From Bacteroidales bacterium (GTDB lineage Bacteria; Bacteroidota; Bacteroidia; Bacteroidales; UBA932): a stretch of 64,000 bases of DNA. Shown here piece by piece: positions 48,415 to 58,848 of this stretch. The translations under genes and the position numbers were made by a program. Under the pieces are notes generated by a model. It searched no databases. It had not been told where the DNA came from and saw only the letters and a program-made list of their open reading frames with translations. Positions within the stretch are counted from its first letter, which is position 1; every line of letters begins with the position of its first letter. The stretch is from assembly GCA_017430365.1 (NCBI GenBank), contig JAFRNC010000001.1, forward strand, positions 372,001-436,000, in the 5' to 3' direction.

Positions 48415-48440
48415 AAGCGCCCGGGTTTTCCCGGGCGCTT
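48415..48440. terminator. Bidirectional intrinsic terminator between the nucleotidase gene and gapA
   Basis: A perfect 11-bp stem AAGCGCCCGGG / CCCGGGCGCTT with a TTTT loop. TCTTTT follows on the plus strand, and TGTTTTA follows on the minus strand. It sits between two convergent stops. Confidence 0.9.
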
Positions 48441-48466
48441 TCTTTTCATTGCCTTTCCGTCAGAGA

Positions 48467-49504
<1,038 letters not shown>

Positions 49505-49509
49505 TCACG

Positions 49510-49517
49510 CAAATGTA
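49510..49517 (-). promoter_or_regulatory. -7 element for gapA
   Basis: On the minus strand: TACATTTG, 41 nt before the gapA ATG. Confidence 0.6.
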
Positions 49518-49540
49518 GTAATAATTTTTTTTATTATTCC

Positions 49541-49548
49541 TATCTTTG
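49541..49548 (+). promoter_or_regulatory. -7 element for the surE operon
   Basis: TATCTTTG, 17 nt before the surE ATG and divergent from the gapA promoter. It probably drives the run of eight genes to 58782. Confidence 0.65.
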
Positions 49549-49565
49549 TAATTCAAACGAAAAAA

Positions 49566-50369
49566 ATGGAAAATACCCGGGAAATACTGGTAACCAACGA
49601 TGACGGATATTCCGCACTGGGAATCCGGGTTCTGGCGGAGATGCTCCGCGATTACGGCAATGTGACCGTGGTGGCTCCCAGGGAACCCCAGTCGGGGAAG
49701 TCGGTTTCCCTGACCCTCGACAAACCGCTCATGATAGAACTGCTGGGAGAACATGCGGCGGAAGGGGGGAAAGGATCGCTGCGCGCATATTCCCTTACCG
49801 GAACGCCTGCCGACTGCGCCAAGCTCGGCATCAACATGTATATCCACGAGGGCCGTCTTCCCGACCTCCTAGTATCCGGAATAAACCACGGTTCGAACGC
49901 ATCCGCCGCATCCATCTACAGCGGGACCCTCGGCGCGGCCGAGGAAGGCACCCTCTACGGGGTTCCTTCCGTAGGGCTTTCCGTCAATACCCACGATCCC
50001 AATGCCGATTTCGACGGCTCTCTGTTCTATGGACGCAAAGTGGTTGAACGGGTTCTGGCCGAAGGACTCCGTCCCGGCATTTATCTGAACGTGAACGTTC
50101 CCGCGATCCCCAGGGATGATATCCGCGGCATCCGTTTCGGACGCCAGGGCCTGGGCCGCTGGATCAAGGAGTTCGACCACAGGATCACCCTGCGCGGAAA
50201 GCACTATTTCTGGATGGTGGGCGAGTTCGAGGATCTCGATGATCCCGGAGCCCCCGATGCCGACCACCACATAGTGGACGGCGGGTATGTCTCCATAGTG
50301 CCCCATCGTGTCGACACGACCGACTACGGGGAGATGGAGAGGCTCGGTGCAGAGTGGACATTTGACTAG
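49566..50369 (+). CDS. surE: 5'/3'-nucleotidase SurE
   Basis: A 267-aa SurE survival-protein phosphatase for nucleoside monophosphates. ILVTNDDGYSALGIRVLAEML contains the double Asp metal site; VVAPREPQSGKSVSLTL, YSLTGTPADCAKLG, VSGINHGSNASAASIYSGTLGAAEEGT and NVNVPAIP are family blocks. The ATG at 49566 was chosen because the upstream frame runs through the promoter. lpxB follows by 6 nt. Confidence 0.96.
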   Translation: MENTREILVTNDDGYSALGIRVLAEMLRDYGNVTVVAPREPQSGKSVSLTLDKPLMIELLGEHAAEGGKGSLRAYSLTGTPADCAKLGINMYIHEGRLPDLLVSGINHGSNASAASIYSGTLGAAEEGTLYGVPSVGLSVNTHDPNADFDGSLFYGRKVVERVLAEGLRPGIYLNVNVPAIPRDDIRGIRFGRQGLGRWIKEFDHRITLRGKHYFWMVGEFEDLDDPGAPDADHHIVDGGYVSIVPHRVDTTDYGEMERLGAEWTFD

Positions 50370-50375
50370 CATCCC

Positions 50376-51497
50376 ATGAAATATTACATCATAGCCGGCG
50401 AAGCTTCGGGCGATCTCCACGCATCCAACCTGATGCGGGGGCTTTTCTCGAAGGATCCCTCCTGCGACATACGCTTTTGGGGAGGCGATGCCATGTCGGC
50501 TGTGGGGGGCACTCGGGTCCGCCATTACCGTGATATGGCGGTCATGGGACTCGTGGAAGTCGCATCGATGCTGCGGAAGATACTGGGCAACATGTCGTTC
50601 TGCCGCCGCGACATACTCGGATGGAAACCTGACGCCGTGATTCTGGTAGATTATCCCAGTTTCAACATGAGGATCGCCAGGTTCGCCAAGGCACACGGCT
50701 TCAAGGTATTCTGGTATATCGCCCCGAAGGTGTGGGCGCACAAGGCTTGGCGCGTAAGGCCCCTTAAGAAATATGTGGACGCCCTCTATTGCATCTTTCC
50801 CTTCGAACTCGGGTGGTTCCGCAGCCACGGGATTGAGCCCCGCTATTTCGGGAATCCCCTGCCGGAGGCGATCTCCCGTGCCGGGATACACCCCCTGGAA
50901 GGAGGGGAAGGGGTGCGTAGGATAGCGCTGCTGCCCGGGAGCCGCAACTCCGAACTGAAGTTCCTCATGCCGCGGCTCGCACGGCTCGGGGATATGCTTG
51001 CCGCTGACCCGGAATTCTCGGGATATCGTCTCACAATCGCCGGTGCGCCATCGATGGATGAAGCTGCCTATAGGAAATATCTCCCTGAAGGGTCCAGCAT
51101 CGAGATAGTCTCAGGCAGGACATACGACGTGCTAGGCTCTTCCGAAGCCGCCGTCATCTGCTCGGGTACAGCTTCGCTCGAGGCTGCCCTCATAGGCACG
51201 CCCCAGGTCGTGTGCTATGGTTTCAACGCCTTTACCTGGTGGGTGGTAAGCCATACGGTCAGGGTGCGTTTCGTAAGCCTGGCGAACCTTATCCTCGACC
51301 GTTCAATCTTTGCCGAACTGCTCCAGGACGACGCTTCTCCCGAGCGGATATCGGCCGAATTGGAACGGATAGTGTTTGACGCGGATGTGAGGAAGCGCAT
51401 GCAGGCCGATTATCAGGAATTGAAAGACAAATTGGGAGGTACCGGCGCCTCGGAACGGATAGCCGGAGACATTTATGAGGAAGTTACACGTTTATAA
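50376..51497 (+). CDS. lpxB: Lipid-A-disaccharide synthase
   Basis: A 373-aa GT19 glycosyltransferase that joins lipid X to UDP-2,3-diacylglucosamine in lipid A synthesis on the inner membrane. It starts YYIIAGEASGDLHASNLMRGL, has VILVDYPSFNMRIARFAKAHGFKVFWYIAPKVWAHKAWR, then the donor region LLPGSRNSELKFLMP, and VICSGTASLEAALIGTPQVVCYGFN. The length is normal. Its 3' end overlaps dapF by 23 nt. Confidence 0.95.
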   Translation: MKYYIIAGEASGDLHASNLMRGLFSKDPSCDIRFWGGDAMSAVGGTRVRHYRDMAVMGLVEVASMLRKILGNMSFCRRDILGWKPDAVILVDYPSFNMRIARFAKAHGFKVFWYIAPKVWAHKAWRVRPLKKYVDALYCIFPFELGWFRSHGIEPRYFGNPLPEAISRAGIHPLEGGEGVRRIALLPGSRNSELKFLMPRLARLGDMLAADPEFSGYRLTIAGAPSMDEAAYRKYLPEGSSIEIVSGRTYDVLGSSEAAVICSGTASLEAALIGTPQVVCYGFNAFTWWVVSHTVRVRFVSLANLILDRSIFAELLQDDASPERISAELERIVFDADVRKRMQADYQELKDKLGGTGASERIAGDIYEEVTRL

Positions 51498-52305
51498 GTA
51501 TCAGGGAGCCGGCAACGACTTCGTCATCCTGGACAACCGCAGCGGAGCGGTGAATCTTACTCCAAAAGAGATCAACCGCCTTTGTGACAGGCGTTTCGGC
51601 ATAGGGGCCGACGGACTGATGACGCTGTGCTCGAGCGACCGTGCCGATTTCGAGATGCACTATTACAATTCGGACGGCCCTGAAGGGACCATGTGCGGGA
51701 ACGGCGGCCGCTGCCTGGTGGCTTTCGCCGCCCTGATGGGATTTGAAAGATTCGAGTTCGTGGCCTGCGACGGCCCCCACAGCGCGGAACTGCTGTCCCG
51801 ACAGGGGGACAAATGCATAGTCAGGCTCAAGATGCGCGACGTGGAACCCCCTGTCAGGTATGTGGACGGATGGCATCTGGAGACAGGATCGACCCATTTC
51901 GTGCAGTGGGTCGACAATCTCGCCTCGTTCGACGTGGCCGGAGAGGGAAAGAGACTGAGATGGGATCCCCGGTTTCCCCGAGGTGCCAACGTCAATTTCG
52001 TGGAGCCTGCGGCCGACCGCCTCTACATCAGGACATATGAGCGGGGAGTGGAAGCTGAAACATGGGCCTGCGGCACCGGAGCGACCGCTTCCGCACTGGC
52101 TTCATATGCCCACGGAGAAAAATGTTTCGTCCGTTCTGTCGAAAATGGCGCAGAACGTATTAAATTTGTAGTTCAGGCTCTGGGCGGCCTGCTGTCGGTC
52201 GATTTCATCGCCGGGGAGGACGGTTCCTTCCATGACGTATGGCTAACCGGACCCGCCACACGCGTGTTCGAGACCGACATTGATTTGGACCTGTTATTCG
52301 AATAA
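51475..52305 (+). CDS. dapF: Diaminopimelate epimerase
   Basis: A 276-aa DapF that converts LL-DAP to meso-DAP for lysine and peptidoglycan. Its two catalytic Cys are in MCGNGGRC and WACGTGATASALA; the start block is YKYQGAGNDFVILDNRSG and RFGIGADGLM follows. The start at 51475 overlaps the lpxB end by 23 nt; the next ATG lies well inside the fold, so the overlap is real. The HAMP sensor gene follows after 6 nt. Confidence 0.95.
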   Translation: MRKLHVYKYQGAGNDFVILDNRSGAVNLTPKEINRLCDRRFGIGADGLMTLCSSDRADFEMHYYNSDGPEGTMCGNGGRCLVAFAALMGFERFEFVACDGPHSAELLSRQGDKCIVRLKMRDVEPPVRYVDGWHLETGSTHFVQWVDNLASFDVAGEGKRLRWDPRFPRGANVNFVEPAADRLYIRTYERGVEAETWACGTGATASALASYAHGEKCFVRSVENGAERIKFVVQALGGLLSVDFIAGEDGSFHDVWLTGPATRVFETDIDLDLLFE

Positions 52306-52311
52306 GCGCGT

Positions 52312-53109
52312 ATGTCGAGATTCAAGACTTTAGGTATCAAGCGGAAGGTGCTCCTCGGATGCATCGTGCTGGCGATCATACTATTCTTCTCCAGCCTGAT
52401 TTCCATCTTCGAGTTCACCAAAATGAACCGCTACGTGTCGGGAGTGATCGCCGACAATATCCGCAGCATCAATGCGGCCCGCGAACTGCTGTCGGTGTCG
52501 GAGCAGTACAACATCGATCTCATGAACGGACTCGTGCTTGAAGGTGCGGAGGAGGTCGAGGCAGTTCCCATCCTTCGTGAGGAGGAACTCGTATCCTCGT
52601 TCGAGAATCTCAGCAGGAGCTTCATCACGCCTGAGGAGCGTGCCGGCGCGGATTCCGTGCTCTATGCCTATGCGGCATACATGCAGGTGGTTGCCGAAGC
52701 GGACGAGATATGGAAGCACGACTACGAGGAGAGGCAGCACTGGTTCTTCAACCGGCTGCAGCCCGTATACCATAAGTTCCGCGGTTACATGATGCAGCTG
52801 ACCTCGGTCTGCCAGGACGCGCTTATCGAGAGCTCGCAGGATATCCGGGAAGGCACCTACCGCAGCCTGATGCCCGGTCTGGCGTCCGTCCTTGTCGGTA
52901 TGATCCTCGTCCTGCTCTTCAACTATTTCCTGAACTACTATCTCATCAATCCGCTCCTGAAGGTGACGGGCGGTATCAAGGGATACCGCTATCACGGGCG
53001 GAGCTATGACGTGAAACTCGACAGCGACGATGAGCTCGAGGAGCTCAACCGGGCGGTCGGGGACATCGTGGAACAGAATCTGACATTCAGGAGGGAACTG
53101 GAAAGATGA
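52312..53109 (+). CDS. Membrane sensor with four-helix periplasmic domain and HAMP, no output domain
   Basis: A 265-aa protein laid out like the N-terminal half of a chemoreceptor or histidine kinase: a TM segment (12-33), about 150 helical periplasmic residues (NIRSINAARELLSVSEQYNIDLMNG is typical of 4HB_MCP domains), a second TM segment (about 185-208) and a HAMP-like region (YYLINPLLKVTGGI then DDELEELNRAVGDI). It stops at residue 265, where a kinase or signalling helix would start. The stop overlaps the trkH start by 4 nt, so the short form looks fixed and not a sequencing error. It may sense envelope or osmotic state and act on TrkH (inference). Confidence 0.72.
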   Translation: MSRFKTLGIKRKVLLGCIVLAIILFFSSLISIFEFTKMNRYVSGVIADNIRSINAARELLSVSEQYNIDLMNGLVLEGAEEVEAVPILREEELVSSFENLSRSFITPEERAGADSVLYAYAAYMQVVAEADEIWKHDYEERQHWFFNRLQPVYHKFRGYMMQLTSVCQDALIESSQDIREGTYRSLMPGLASVLVGMILVLLFNYFLNYYLINPLLKVTGGIKGYRYHGRSYDVKLDSDDELEELNRAVGDIVEQNLTFRRELER

Positions 53110-54557
53110 ACATGGGGGTCATATCGAGAAACGTAGGCATCGCGCTCATCTGCTGCGCGGCGTTCATGTTCCTGTCGGCGCTGGTAGCGGCTGTCGACGG
53201 TTTCGATACTTCCTTCTCGCCCCTTCTCCTCAGCGCAATACTCACGATGATGGTGGGCATATTCCCCCTCATCTTCGTCAGGCGCCACAAAGACATCAAT
53301 ACCCGCGAGGGCCTTGCCATCCTGCTCATCGCATGGTTCCTCTGCTGCATCTTCTCCATGCTCCCCTACGTTCTCTGGGGAGGGGAGTTCTCCCTGGTCA
53401 ACGCCTGGTTCGAGAGCGCTTCAGGAATCACCACCACCGGGGCGACCATCCTCAACGACATAGAGGCGCTGCCCAAGGGACTGCTGTTCTGGCGTTCGTC
53501 CACGCACTACATCGGAGGCCTCGGAGTCGTGGTCTTCATCATGATGATCCTTCCTTCCTTCGGCACGGTGCGCTACAAGATGAGCAAGATCGACGTAGAC
53601 GATATCTCAAAGAACAATTACCGCTATAAGGCCGGGAAATTCATCCACGTGGTGGTGTCCGTCTATGTCGGCATCACCGTCTGCTCATTCATATCCCTGC
53701 TTCTAGCCGGCATGCCGCTCTTCGACGCGGCGAACCACGCCCTCAGCGTCACCGCAACGGGAGGTTTCAGTACCAGGAACGCTTCCATAGCCGCATTCGA
53801 CTCGCCGCTCATCGAAGCGATCCTCATCTTCTTCATGATCGTGGCCAGTCTCCATTTCGGACTCATATACGCGTCGTTCGCAACCCGCAGTTTCAAGGTG
53901 CTGAAGAATCCCGTCACCAAGTTCTATCTGGTCACGATCCTTGTCGCGGGACTTCTGGTGGCCGCCAACCTGGTATTCTCCGGGACCATTCCGAATGTGT
54001 GGCAGGCGCTGAGGCACAGTTTCTTCACTGTCGTATCGACCATCTCCACATCGGGATTCGGTTCGACCGACACCAATGTCTGGCCGGTCTTCTCCATACT
54101 TATCCTGCTTTATTGCGGCATACAATGCGGTTGTTCGGGATCCACCACTTCCGGACTGAGGTCCGACCGGGTTTACTTCACGGTAAAGGCGGCTCATGCG
54201 CTTCTGGTCAAGATGGCATATCCCAACGCGGTAGTGCACGTCAAGTCGGGAGGGCAGCTGGTCGACCGCGACCTCATCAACAGCGTCTCGCTTTACGTGC
54301 TGCTCTACGTCATCATCGCTTTCGTGATGGCTATAGTCTATGCCGCTTTCGGCCTCGACCTGATGACTTCTGTCAGCGCTTCGCTGTCGATGATGAGCAA
54401 TGTAGGGCCCTGCTACGGTACATTCGGTTCATCTATGAGCAGTTTCGCGACAGCCCCTGAGGTGATGAAAGTACTGATGGGCATCCAGATGATCATCGGC
54501 CGTCTGGGAATCTATTCAATCCTGCTCGTTTTCGTCCTCTATCGCAAAAGGGTCTGA
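53106..54557 (+). CDS. trkH: TrkH/KtrB-family potassium uptake protein
   Basis: A 483-aa K+ translocating subunit with eight or more TM segments in four M1-P-M2 units. The pore-loop glycines are visible in ESASGITTTGATIL, LSVTATGGFSTRN, VVSTISTSGFGSTD and SMMSNVGPCYG. Blocks such as RSSTHYIGGLGVVVF and CGGSCSGSTTSG-like IQCGCSGSTTSGLRSDR are family features. No trkA or ktrA nucleotide-binding subunit is in the window. The start overlaps the HAMP gene by 4 nt, and its TGA shares one base with the next ATG. Confidence 0.92.
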   Translation: MNMGVISRNVGIALICCAAFMFLSALVAAVDGFDTSFSPLLLSAILTMMVGIFPLIFVRRHKDINTREGLAILLIAWFLCCIFSMLPYVLWGGEFSLVNAWFESASGITTTGATILNDIEALPKGLLFWRSSTHYIGGLGVVVFIMMILPSFGTVRYKMSKIDVDDISKNNYRYKAGKFIHVVVSVYVGITVCSFISLLLAGMPLFDAANHALSVTATGGFSTRNASIAAFDSPLIEAILIFFMIVASLHFGLIYASFATRSFKVLKNPVTKFYLVTILVAGLLVAANLVFSGTIPNVWQALRHSFFTVVSTISTSGFGSTDTNVWPVFSILILLYCGIQCGCSGSTTSGLRSDRVYFTVKAAHALLVKMAYPNAVVHVKSGGQLVDRDLINSVSLYVLLYVIIAFVMAIVYAAFGLDLMTSVSASLSMMSNVGPCYGTFGSSMSSFATAPEVMKVLMGIQMIIGRLGIYSILLVFVLYRKRV

Positions 54558-55969
54558 TGGGGGTCGCGCAATTCTTCGCCGAAAGGTTGCGGCATCATCT
54601 GGGCTATGCGCCCACGCCGTGCCAGGAGCGTCTTTTCGATACGCTCGCGGAATTCTCCATGCAGTATGAGACCTGTGACCTGCTCCTTGTCAGCGGGTAT
54701 GCCGGTACCGGAAAGACATCCGCCGTGGCGGCGTTCGTCCGCACCCTCAAGGAACTGCGCTACCGGTATGTGCTGCTCGCCCCCACCGGGCGGGCCGCCA
54801 AGGTGCTTTCGGGTTTTACCGGAGAGAAGGCATATACCATTCACAAGCATATCTACAGGCAGAAATCGGTCCACGACGGGGTGGGGGAATTCCAGCTCAA
54901 TTTCAACAAGGCCAAGGATACCTTTTTCATAGTCGACGAAGCGTCCCTCATCTCGGTCGACAACTCCTCCGGCGCAAGCGTGTTCGGATCAGGCGACCTG
55001 CTCGAAGACCTGGTGCGTTTCGTAAGGAGCGGAGTCGACGACAAACTCATAATCATCGGTGACCGCGGACAATTGCCCCCCATAGGACTTGACCGCAGTC
55101 CCGCCCTCGACGAGAACTATATGTCCCGATACGGGACCCTGATGACAGCGGAACTGACAACGGTGGTCAGGCAGGCCGCTGAATCGGGAATCCTTACCAA
55201 CGCCACCATAGTGAGAAGGCTGATCGAGGAGGGAAGGGCCGAGGTCCCGCATCTCCACCTGGAAGGCTTCGACGACGTGGAGCGTATCAACGGAGGTGAA
55301 CTGATCGAGAAGATAGGCGACGCCGTGGGACGCTACGGACTAGACGACATAGTCGTCCTGTGCCGTTCCAACAAACGGGCGAACCGCTACAATGCGGGTA
55401 TCCGGGCAACTGTCCTGTACCGCGAGGAAAGGCTTTCCAGGGGCGACAAGCTAATGGTAGTCAAGAACTGTTACCAGTTCCTGGAGGATATTCCAGAACT
55501 CGATTTCATAGCCAACGGAGATGTGGCCCGACTGGTCAGGATATCGCACCACGAAGAGCGCTACGGTCTCCATTTCGCCGACGCTGTCCTGTCGTTCCCC
55601 GACTACAACGACGTGGAGGTGAACGCCAAGATAGTGCTCGACACCCTCGATTCCGAGCAGCCGTCGCTCTCCGACGCCCAGCAAAGGGCCCTTTATCAGG
55701 GCGTCAATGAGGATTATGCCGATATCCGTTCAGCGCGGAAACGATATGAGAAGGTAAGGGAAGACCCATATTTCAACGCCCTGCAGATCAAATACGCCAC
55801 CGCCATAACAGGCCACAAATCCCAGGGCGGCCAGTGGTCCTGCGTCTTCATCGACAACCCTTTCTGGAAGGAAATGACCCTCGACGACCTGAAATGGCTC
55901 TATACCGCCATCACCCGTGGCGTGGAAAAGATATTTTTTGTTAACTTTAAGGACGAATTTTTCAGCTGA
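54557..55969 (+). CDS. RecD-like superfamily I ATP-dependent DNA helicase
   Basis: A 470-aa SF1B (RecD/Pif1-like) helicase. Walker A is VSGYAGTGKTSA, Ia is LLAPTGRAAKVL, Walker B is FFIVDEASLIS, and motif III is IIIGDRGQLPPIG. The UvrD_C_2-type end has AITGHKSQGGQWSCVFID and WLYTAITRGVEKIFFVNF. It lacks the long N-terminal region of RecD2. Short stand-alone helicases of this type are common in Bacteroidota; the exact repair role is unknown. It is coupled to trkH by a one-base stop/start overlap. Confidence 0.88.
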   Translation: MGVAQFFAERLRHHLGYAPTPCQERLFDTLAEFSMQYETCDLLLVSGYAGTGKTSAVAAFVRTLKELRYRYVLLAPTGRAAKVLSGFTGEKAYTIHKHIYRQKSVHDGVGEFQLNFNKAKDTFFIVDEASLISVDNSSGASVFGSGDLLEDLVRFVRSGVDDKLIIIGDRGQLPPIGLDRSPALDENYMSRYGTLMTAELTTVVRQAAESGILTNATIVRRLIEEGRAEVPHLHLEGFDDVERINGGELIEKIGDAVGRYGLDDIVVLCRSNKRANRYNAGIRATVLYREERLSRGDKLMVVKNCYQFLEDIPELDFIANGDVARLVRISHHEERYGLHFADAVLSFPDYNDVEVNAKIVLDTLDSEQPSLSDAQQRALYQGVNEDYADIRSARKRYEKVREDPYFNALQIKYATAITGHKSQGGQWSCVFIDNPFWKEMTLDDLKWLYTAITRGVEKIFFVNFKDEFFS

Positions 55970-55985
55970 AAAAAACCTAGGCTAT

Positions 55986-56666
55986 ATGTATTTATATTGG
56001 ATTTTGTTCATTGGGGTCGCGGTACTCAGTTATGTGGTGCAGGCCTCTTTTCAGAAAGAATTCCAGCAGGCGGCGCAGGCGCCTCTCCTGAACGGCATGG
56101 CCGGCAGGGAGGTGGCCGTGCGGATGCTGGAGGAGCACGGCATCCGCGACGTGAAGGTCACTTCCACTCCGGGGCAGCTCACCGACAATTTCAATCCTAC
56201 CAACAAGACCGTCAACCTGAGCCAGGCCGTATATGCCCAGACCAACGTGGCGGCCGCAGCGGTGGCCGCGCACGAGTGCGGTCACGCCGTGCAGCACGCA
56301 CAGGGATATTTCCCGGTGAAGGTCCGTTCGGCGCTTGTCCCTGTCGTATCCATCACTTCCCGCATCGTTCCGTTCGTCCTTCTGGGAGGCATGCTGCTGA
56401 TCAATATCTTCCCGCAGATCATGTGGGTCGGCATCGCACTCTTCGCATTCTCGACGCTTTTCAGTTTCGTGACCCTTCCCGTGGAGATCGATGCAAGCCG
56501 CAGGGCTCTTGCGTGGCTCAATAGGAGCGACATCATCGATCCTTCGAATGCCGACGAAGCGCGTGGTGCGCTCAAGGCTGCCGCTTACACCTATGTCGTG
56601 GCTGCGCTGAGTTCGCTGGCCACACTGGTTTATTATCTCTCGATTTTTTCCGGTAGAAGAAGCTGA
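55986..56666 (+). CDS. Neutral zinc metallopeptidase (YugP-like, COG2738)
   Basis: A 226-aa membrane metallopeptidase. An N-terminal TM segment (YLYWILFIGVAVLSYVVQ), the zinc motif HECGH (96-100, in AAAVAAHECGHAVQHAQGYFPV), and two or three later TM segments (VPFVLLGGMLLINIFP, VGIALFAFSTLFSFVTLPVE) with EIDASRRA supplying the third ligand. ATG 55986 was chosen; an earlier in-frame ATG overlaps the helicase gene. Its substrate is unknown. The S9 peptidase gene follows by 7 nt. Confidence 0.9.
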   Translation: MYLYWILFIGVAVLSYVVQASFQKEFQQAAQAPLLNGMAGREVAVRMLEEHGIRDVKVTSTPGQLTDNFNPTNKTVNLSQAVYAQTNVAAAAVAAHECGHAVQHAQGYFPVKVRSALVPVVSITSRIVPFVLLGGMLLINIFPQIMWVGIALFAFSTLFSFVTLPVEIDASRRALAWLNRSDIIDPSNADEARGALKAAAYTYVVAALSSLATLVYYLSIFSGRRS

Positions 56667-56673
56667 TCACGTT

Positions 56674-58782
56674 ATGAAAAGAATACTGTTTGCATCCCTT
56701 GTCCTGCTGCTTGCACTTCCCATGCAGGGGCAGAAAGCCCTTGAAGGCAAAAGGTTCACTGAAGCTGAACTTTTGAACGCATTACCCGACGGCATCGTGA
56801 AGCCCGCTCCCTTTCCCATGGGCTATTCCGACGCCAATACGCTGCTCTATTCCGTAGGACGCGATCTCTATGCCTTCTCGCTCAAGGACGGCTCCAGGAG
56901 CACTGTTCCTCCCAAGCCCCGCCAGAAGGCCGCAAATATCGAGAACATGGTGCCCGGATGGGTTAATCCGACCTGGTCTCCCGACTCGACGAGGATCGCC
57001 TACACGCTTGGGAACGACCTCTATTCCATCGACGTCAACACGCGCGCCATCGTGCGCCACACATATGACGGGAGCGACCTGATCCTGAACGGATATGCCT
57101 CCTGGGTCTATTACGAGGAGATTCTCGGCAGGCCTTCGCAGTACCGTGCCTTCTGGTGGTCTCCCGACAGCAAGGTGATTGCTTTCTACCGCTTCGACAA
57201 TTCGAAGGTGCCGATGTTCCCCATATACTCGCCGAAGGGAAAGCACGGCAGTCTCAACCAGACCCGCTATCCCAAGACCGGCGACCCCAATCCCGAGGTG
57301 AAGCTGGGATTCGTCTCGGCTCTCGGCGGGGAGACAGTATGGGCTGACTTCGATCCGAAGGAAGACCAGTATTTCGGCACTCCTTTCTGGAGCGGCGACG
57401 GAACCAAGTTGATGGTCAGCTGGATGGACCGCGCACAGGACAATTTCAGGCTCTTCTCCGTCACGCCCGGTACCGGCGCGAAAGTCCTTGTCTACAAGGA
57501 ACATCAGGACAGCTGGATCGACTGGATGGACGACATGCTCTTCGAAAAGGAGGGAATCTATATCGTCCGCGACTTCTCGGGCTGGCAGCAGATATATTTC
57601 CTCTCATACGACGGAAGCCGTTTCGAGCAGCTCACCTCGGGCCACAACTGGGGCGTACACCTGCTGAAGGTCGACAAGAAGTATCTGTTCTTTACGGCAA
57701 AACGTGAGGCTACCACGCGCGTGGACATTTATCGCCTTGACCTGAAGGACAAGGTGGTTCACAGGATTTCCTACGGCGACCTGAATTTCACCGGCGTACA
57801 GGTGTCGGCTGACGACCGCAACGTCTGCGCCCTGGCTTCCAACTACCGTACCCCTACGCAGCTGGTCAACATCTCGGTGCCCGCTTCGGGCAAGGTCGAT
57901 CCGGCAAAGGATGTTCGAGTGGTATACGACACGAAAGGGGAGCGTTTCAACGAATATGCGATCGCGCTTCCGGAACTTGTGTACGTCACTACCCGTGATG
58001 GCGTGAGCCTGCCTGCGGCTGTGACCTGGCCGGTCGATTTCGACCCGTCGAAGCGCTATCCCGTCAAGGTCAACATATACGGCGGTCCTGACAACCCCCA
58101 GGTCCGCGAAGGCTGGCGTGGTGTCTCGATGGGCAATCAGTGGTGGGCCAACCACGGCGTCATCCAGGTTACGCTCGACAACCGTGCCGGCGGCCACTAC
58201 GGCAAGAAGGGGGTCGAGTCGGTCTACCGCCGTCTCGGCGTCCTGGAACTCAAGGATTTCTGCGACGGTATCGATTATTTCCGCAAGATGCCGTTCGTCG
58301 ATGAGAACAAGATCGGTGTCGAAGGTTTCTCCTTCGGGGGTACCATGACCACGCTCTGCGTGACCGAAGGCAACGAGCACTTCCAGTACGGCATCGCCGG
58401 CGGCGGTGTCTATGACTGGGGTCTCTACGACACCCATTATGGCGAGCGCTATATGGACCGTCCGCAGGACAATCCCGACGGATACCGCGAGTCCCGCGTC
58501 ATCGACCGCGTAGACGCTTATAAGGGCGATGCCACGAACATGCTCCGCATCACTCACGGCACCGGCGACGATAATGTCCATTTCCAGAATTCCCTGCAGC
58601 TGATCGACAAGCTCGAGAGCGGCCACAAGGATTTCGAACTGATGATCTATCCCGACGGAATGCACGGCTACCGCGGCGACCAGGGAGTCCACTCCTCGCT
58701 CCAGGACTACAAGTTCTGGTACAGGTATCTGCTCGGTCAGCCCCTGCCCGACATCCTGTTCGAGTATTTCAAGAAGAAGTAG
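56674..58782 (+). CDS. DPP-type S9 family peptidase
   Basis: A 702-aa prolyl oligopeptidase-family serine peptidase with signal peptide MKRILFASLVLLLALPMQG. The N-terminal part is a beta-propeller with the DPP IV Glu motif region (WVYYEEILGR, where EE fixes the peptide amino end). The C-terminal hydrolase has Ser 553 in EGFSFGG, Asp 632 in GTGDDNVH and His 664 in GMHGYRG. It should clip X-Pro or similar dipeptides in the periplasm. A terminator lies 16 nt after its stop. Confidence 0.92.
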   Translation: MKRILFASLVLLLALPMQGQKALEGKRFTEAELLNALPDGIVKPAPFPMGYSDANTLLYSVGRDLYAFSLKDGSRSTVPPKPRQKAANIENMVPGWVNPTWSPDSTRIAYTLGNDLYSIDVNTRAIVRHTYDGSDLILNGYASWVYYEEILGRPSQYRAFWWSPDSKVIAFYRFDNSKVPMFPIYSPKGKHGSLNQTRYPKTGDPNPEVKLGFVSALGGETVWADFDPKEDQYFGTPFWSGDGTKLMVSWMDRAQDNFRLFSVTPGTGAKVLVYKEHQDSWIDWMDDMLFEKEGIYIVRDFSGWQQIYFLSYDGSRFEQLTSGHNWGVHLLKVDKKYLFFTAKREATTRVDIYRLDLKDKVVHRISYGDLNFTGVQVSADDRNVCALASNYRTPTQLVNISVPASGKVDPAKDVRVVYDTKGERFNEYAIALPELVYVTTRDGVSLPAAVTWPVDFDPSKRYPVKVNIYGGPDNPQVREGWRGVSMGNQWWANHGVIQVTLDNRAGGHYGKKGVESVYRRLGVLELKDFCDGIDYFRKMPFVDENKIGVEGFSFGGTMTTLCVTEGNEHFQYGIAGGGVYDWGLYDTHYGERYMDRPQDNPDGYRESRVIDRVDAYKGDATNMLRITHGTGDDNVHFQNSLQLIDKLESGHKDFELMIYPDGMHGYRGDQGVHSSLQDYKFWYRYLLGQPLPDILFEYFKKK

Positions 58783-58797
58783 TCATTCTGAAAACTG

Positions 58798-58829
58798 AAG
58801 AGGGCAGCCTTCGGAAAGGCTGCCCTCTT
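58798..58829. terminator. Bidirectional intrinsic terminator between the S9 peptidase and the phosphohexomutase genes
   Basis: A perfect 14-bp stem (AAGAGGGCAGCCTT / AAGGCTGCCCTCTT) with a 4-nt loop, followed on the plus strand by TTATTG. It lies between two convergent stops. Confidence 0.9.
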
Positions 58830-58848
58830 TTATTGTGCATCGCGGGCC

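Noticed and set aside
50878..50920. HPLEGGEGVRR in LpxB as a third palindromic-element insertion
   Set aside because: The DNA has no inverted repeat and does not match the element at 2906 or 36560.
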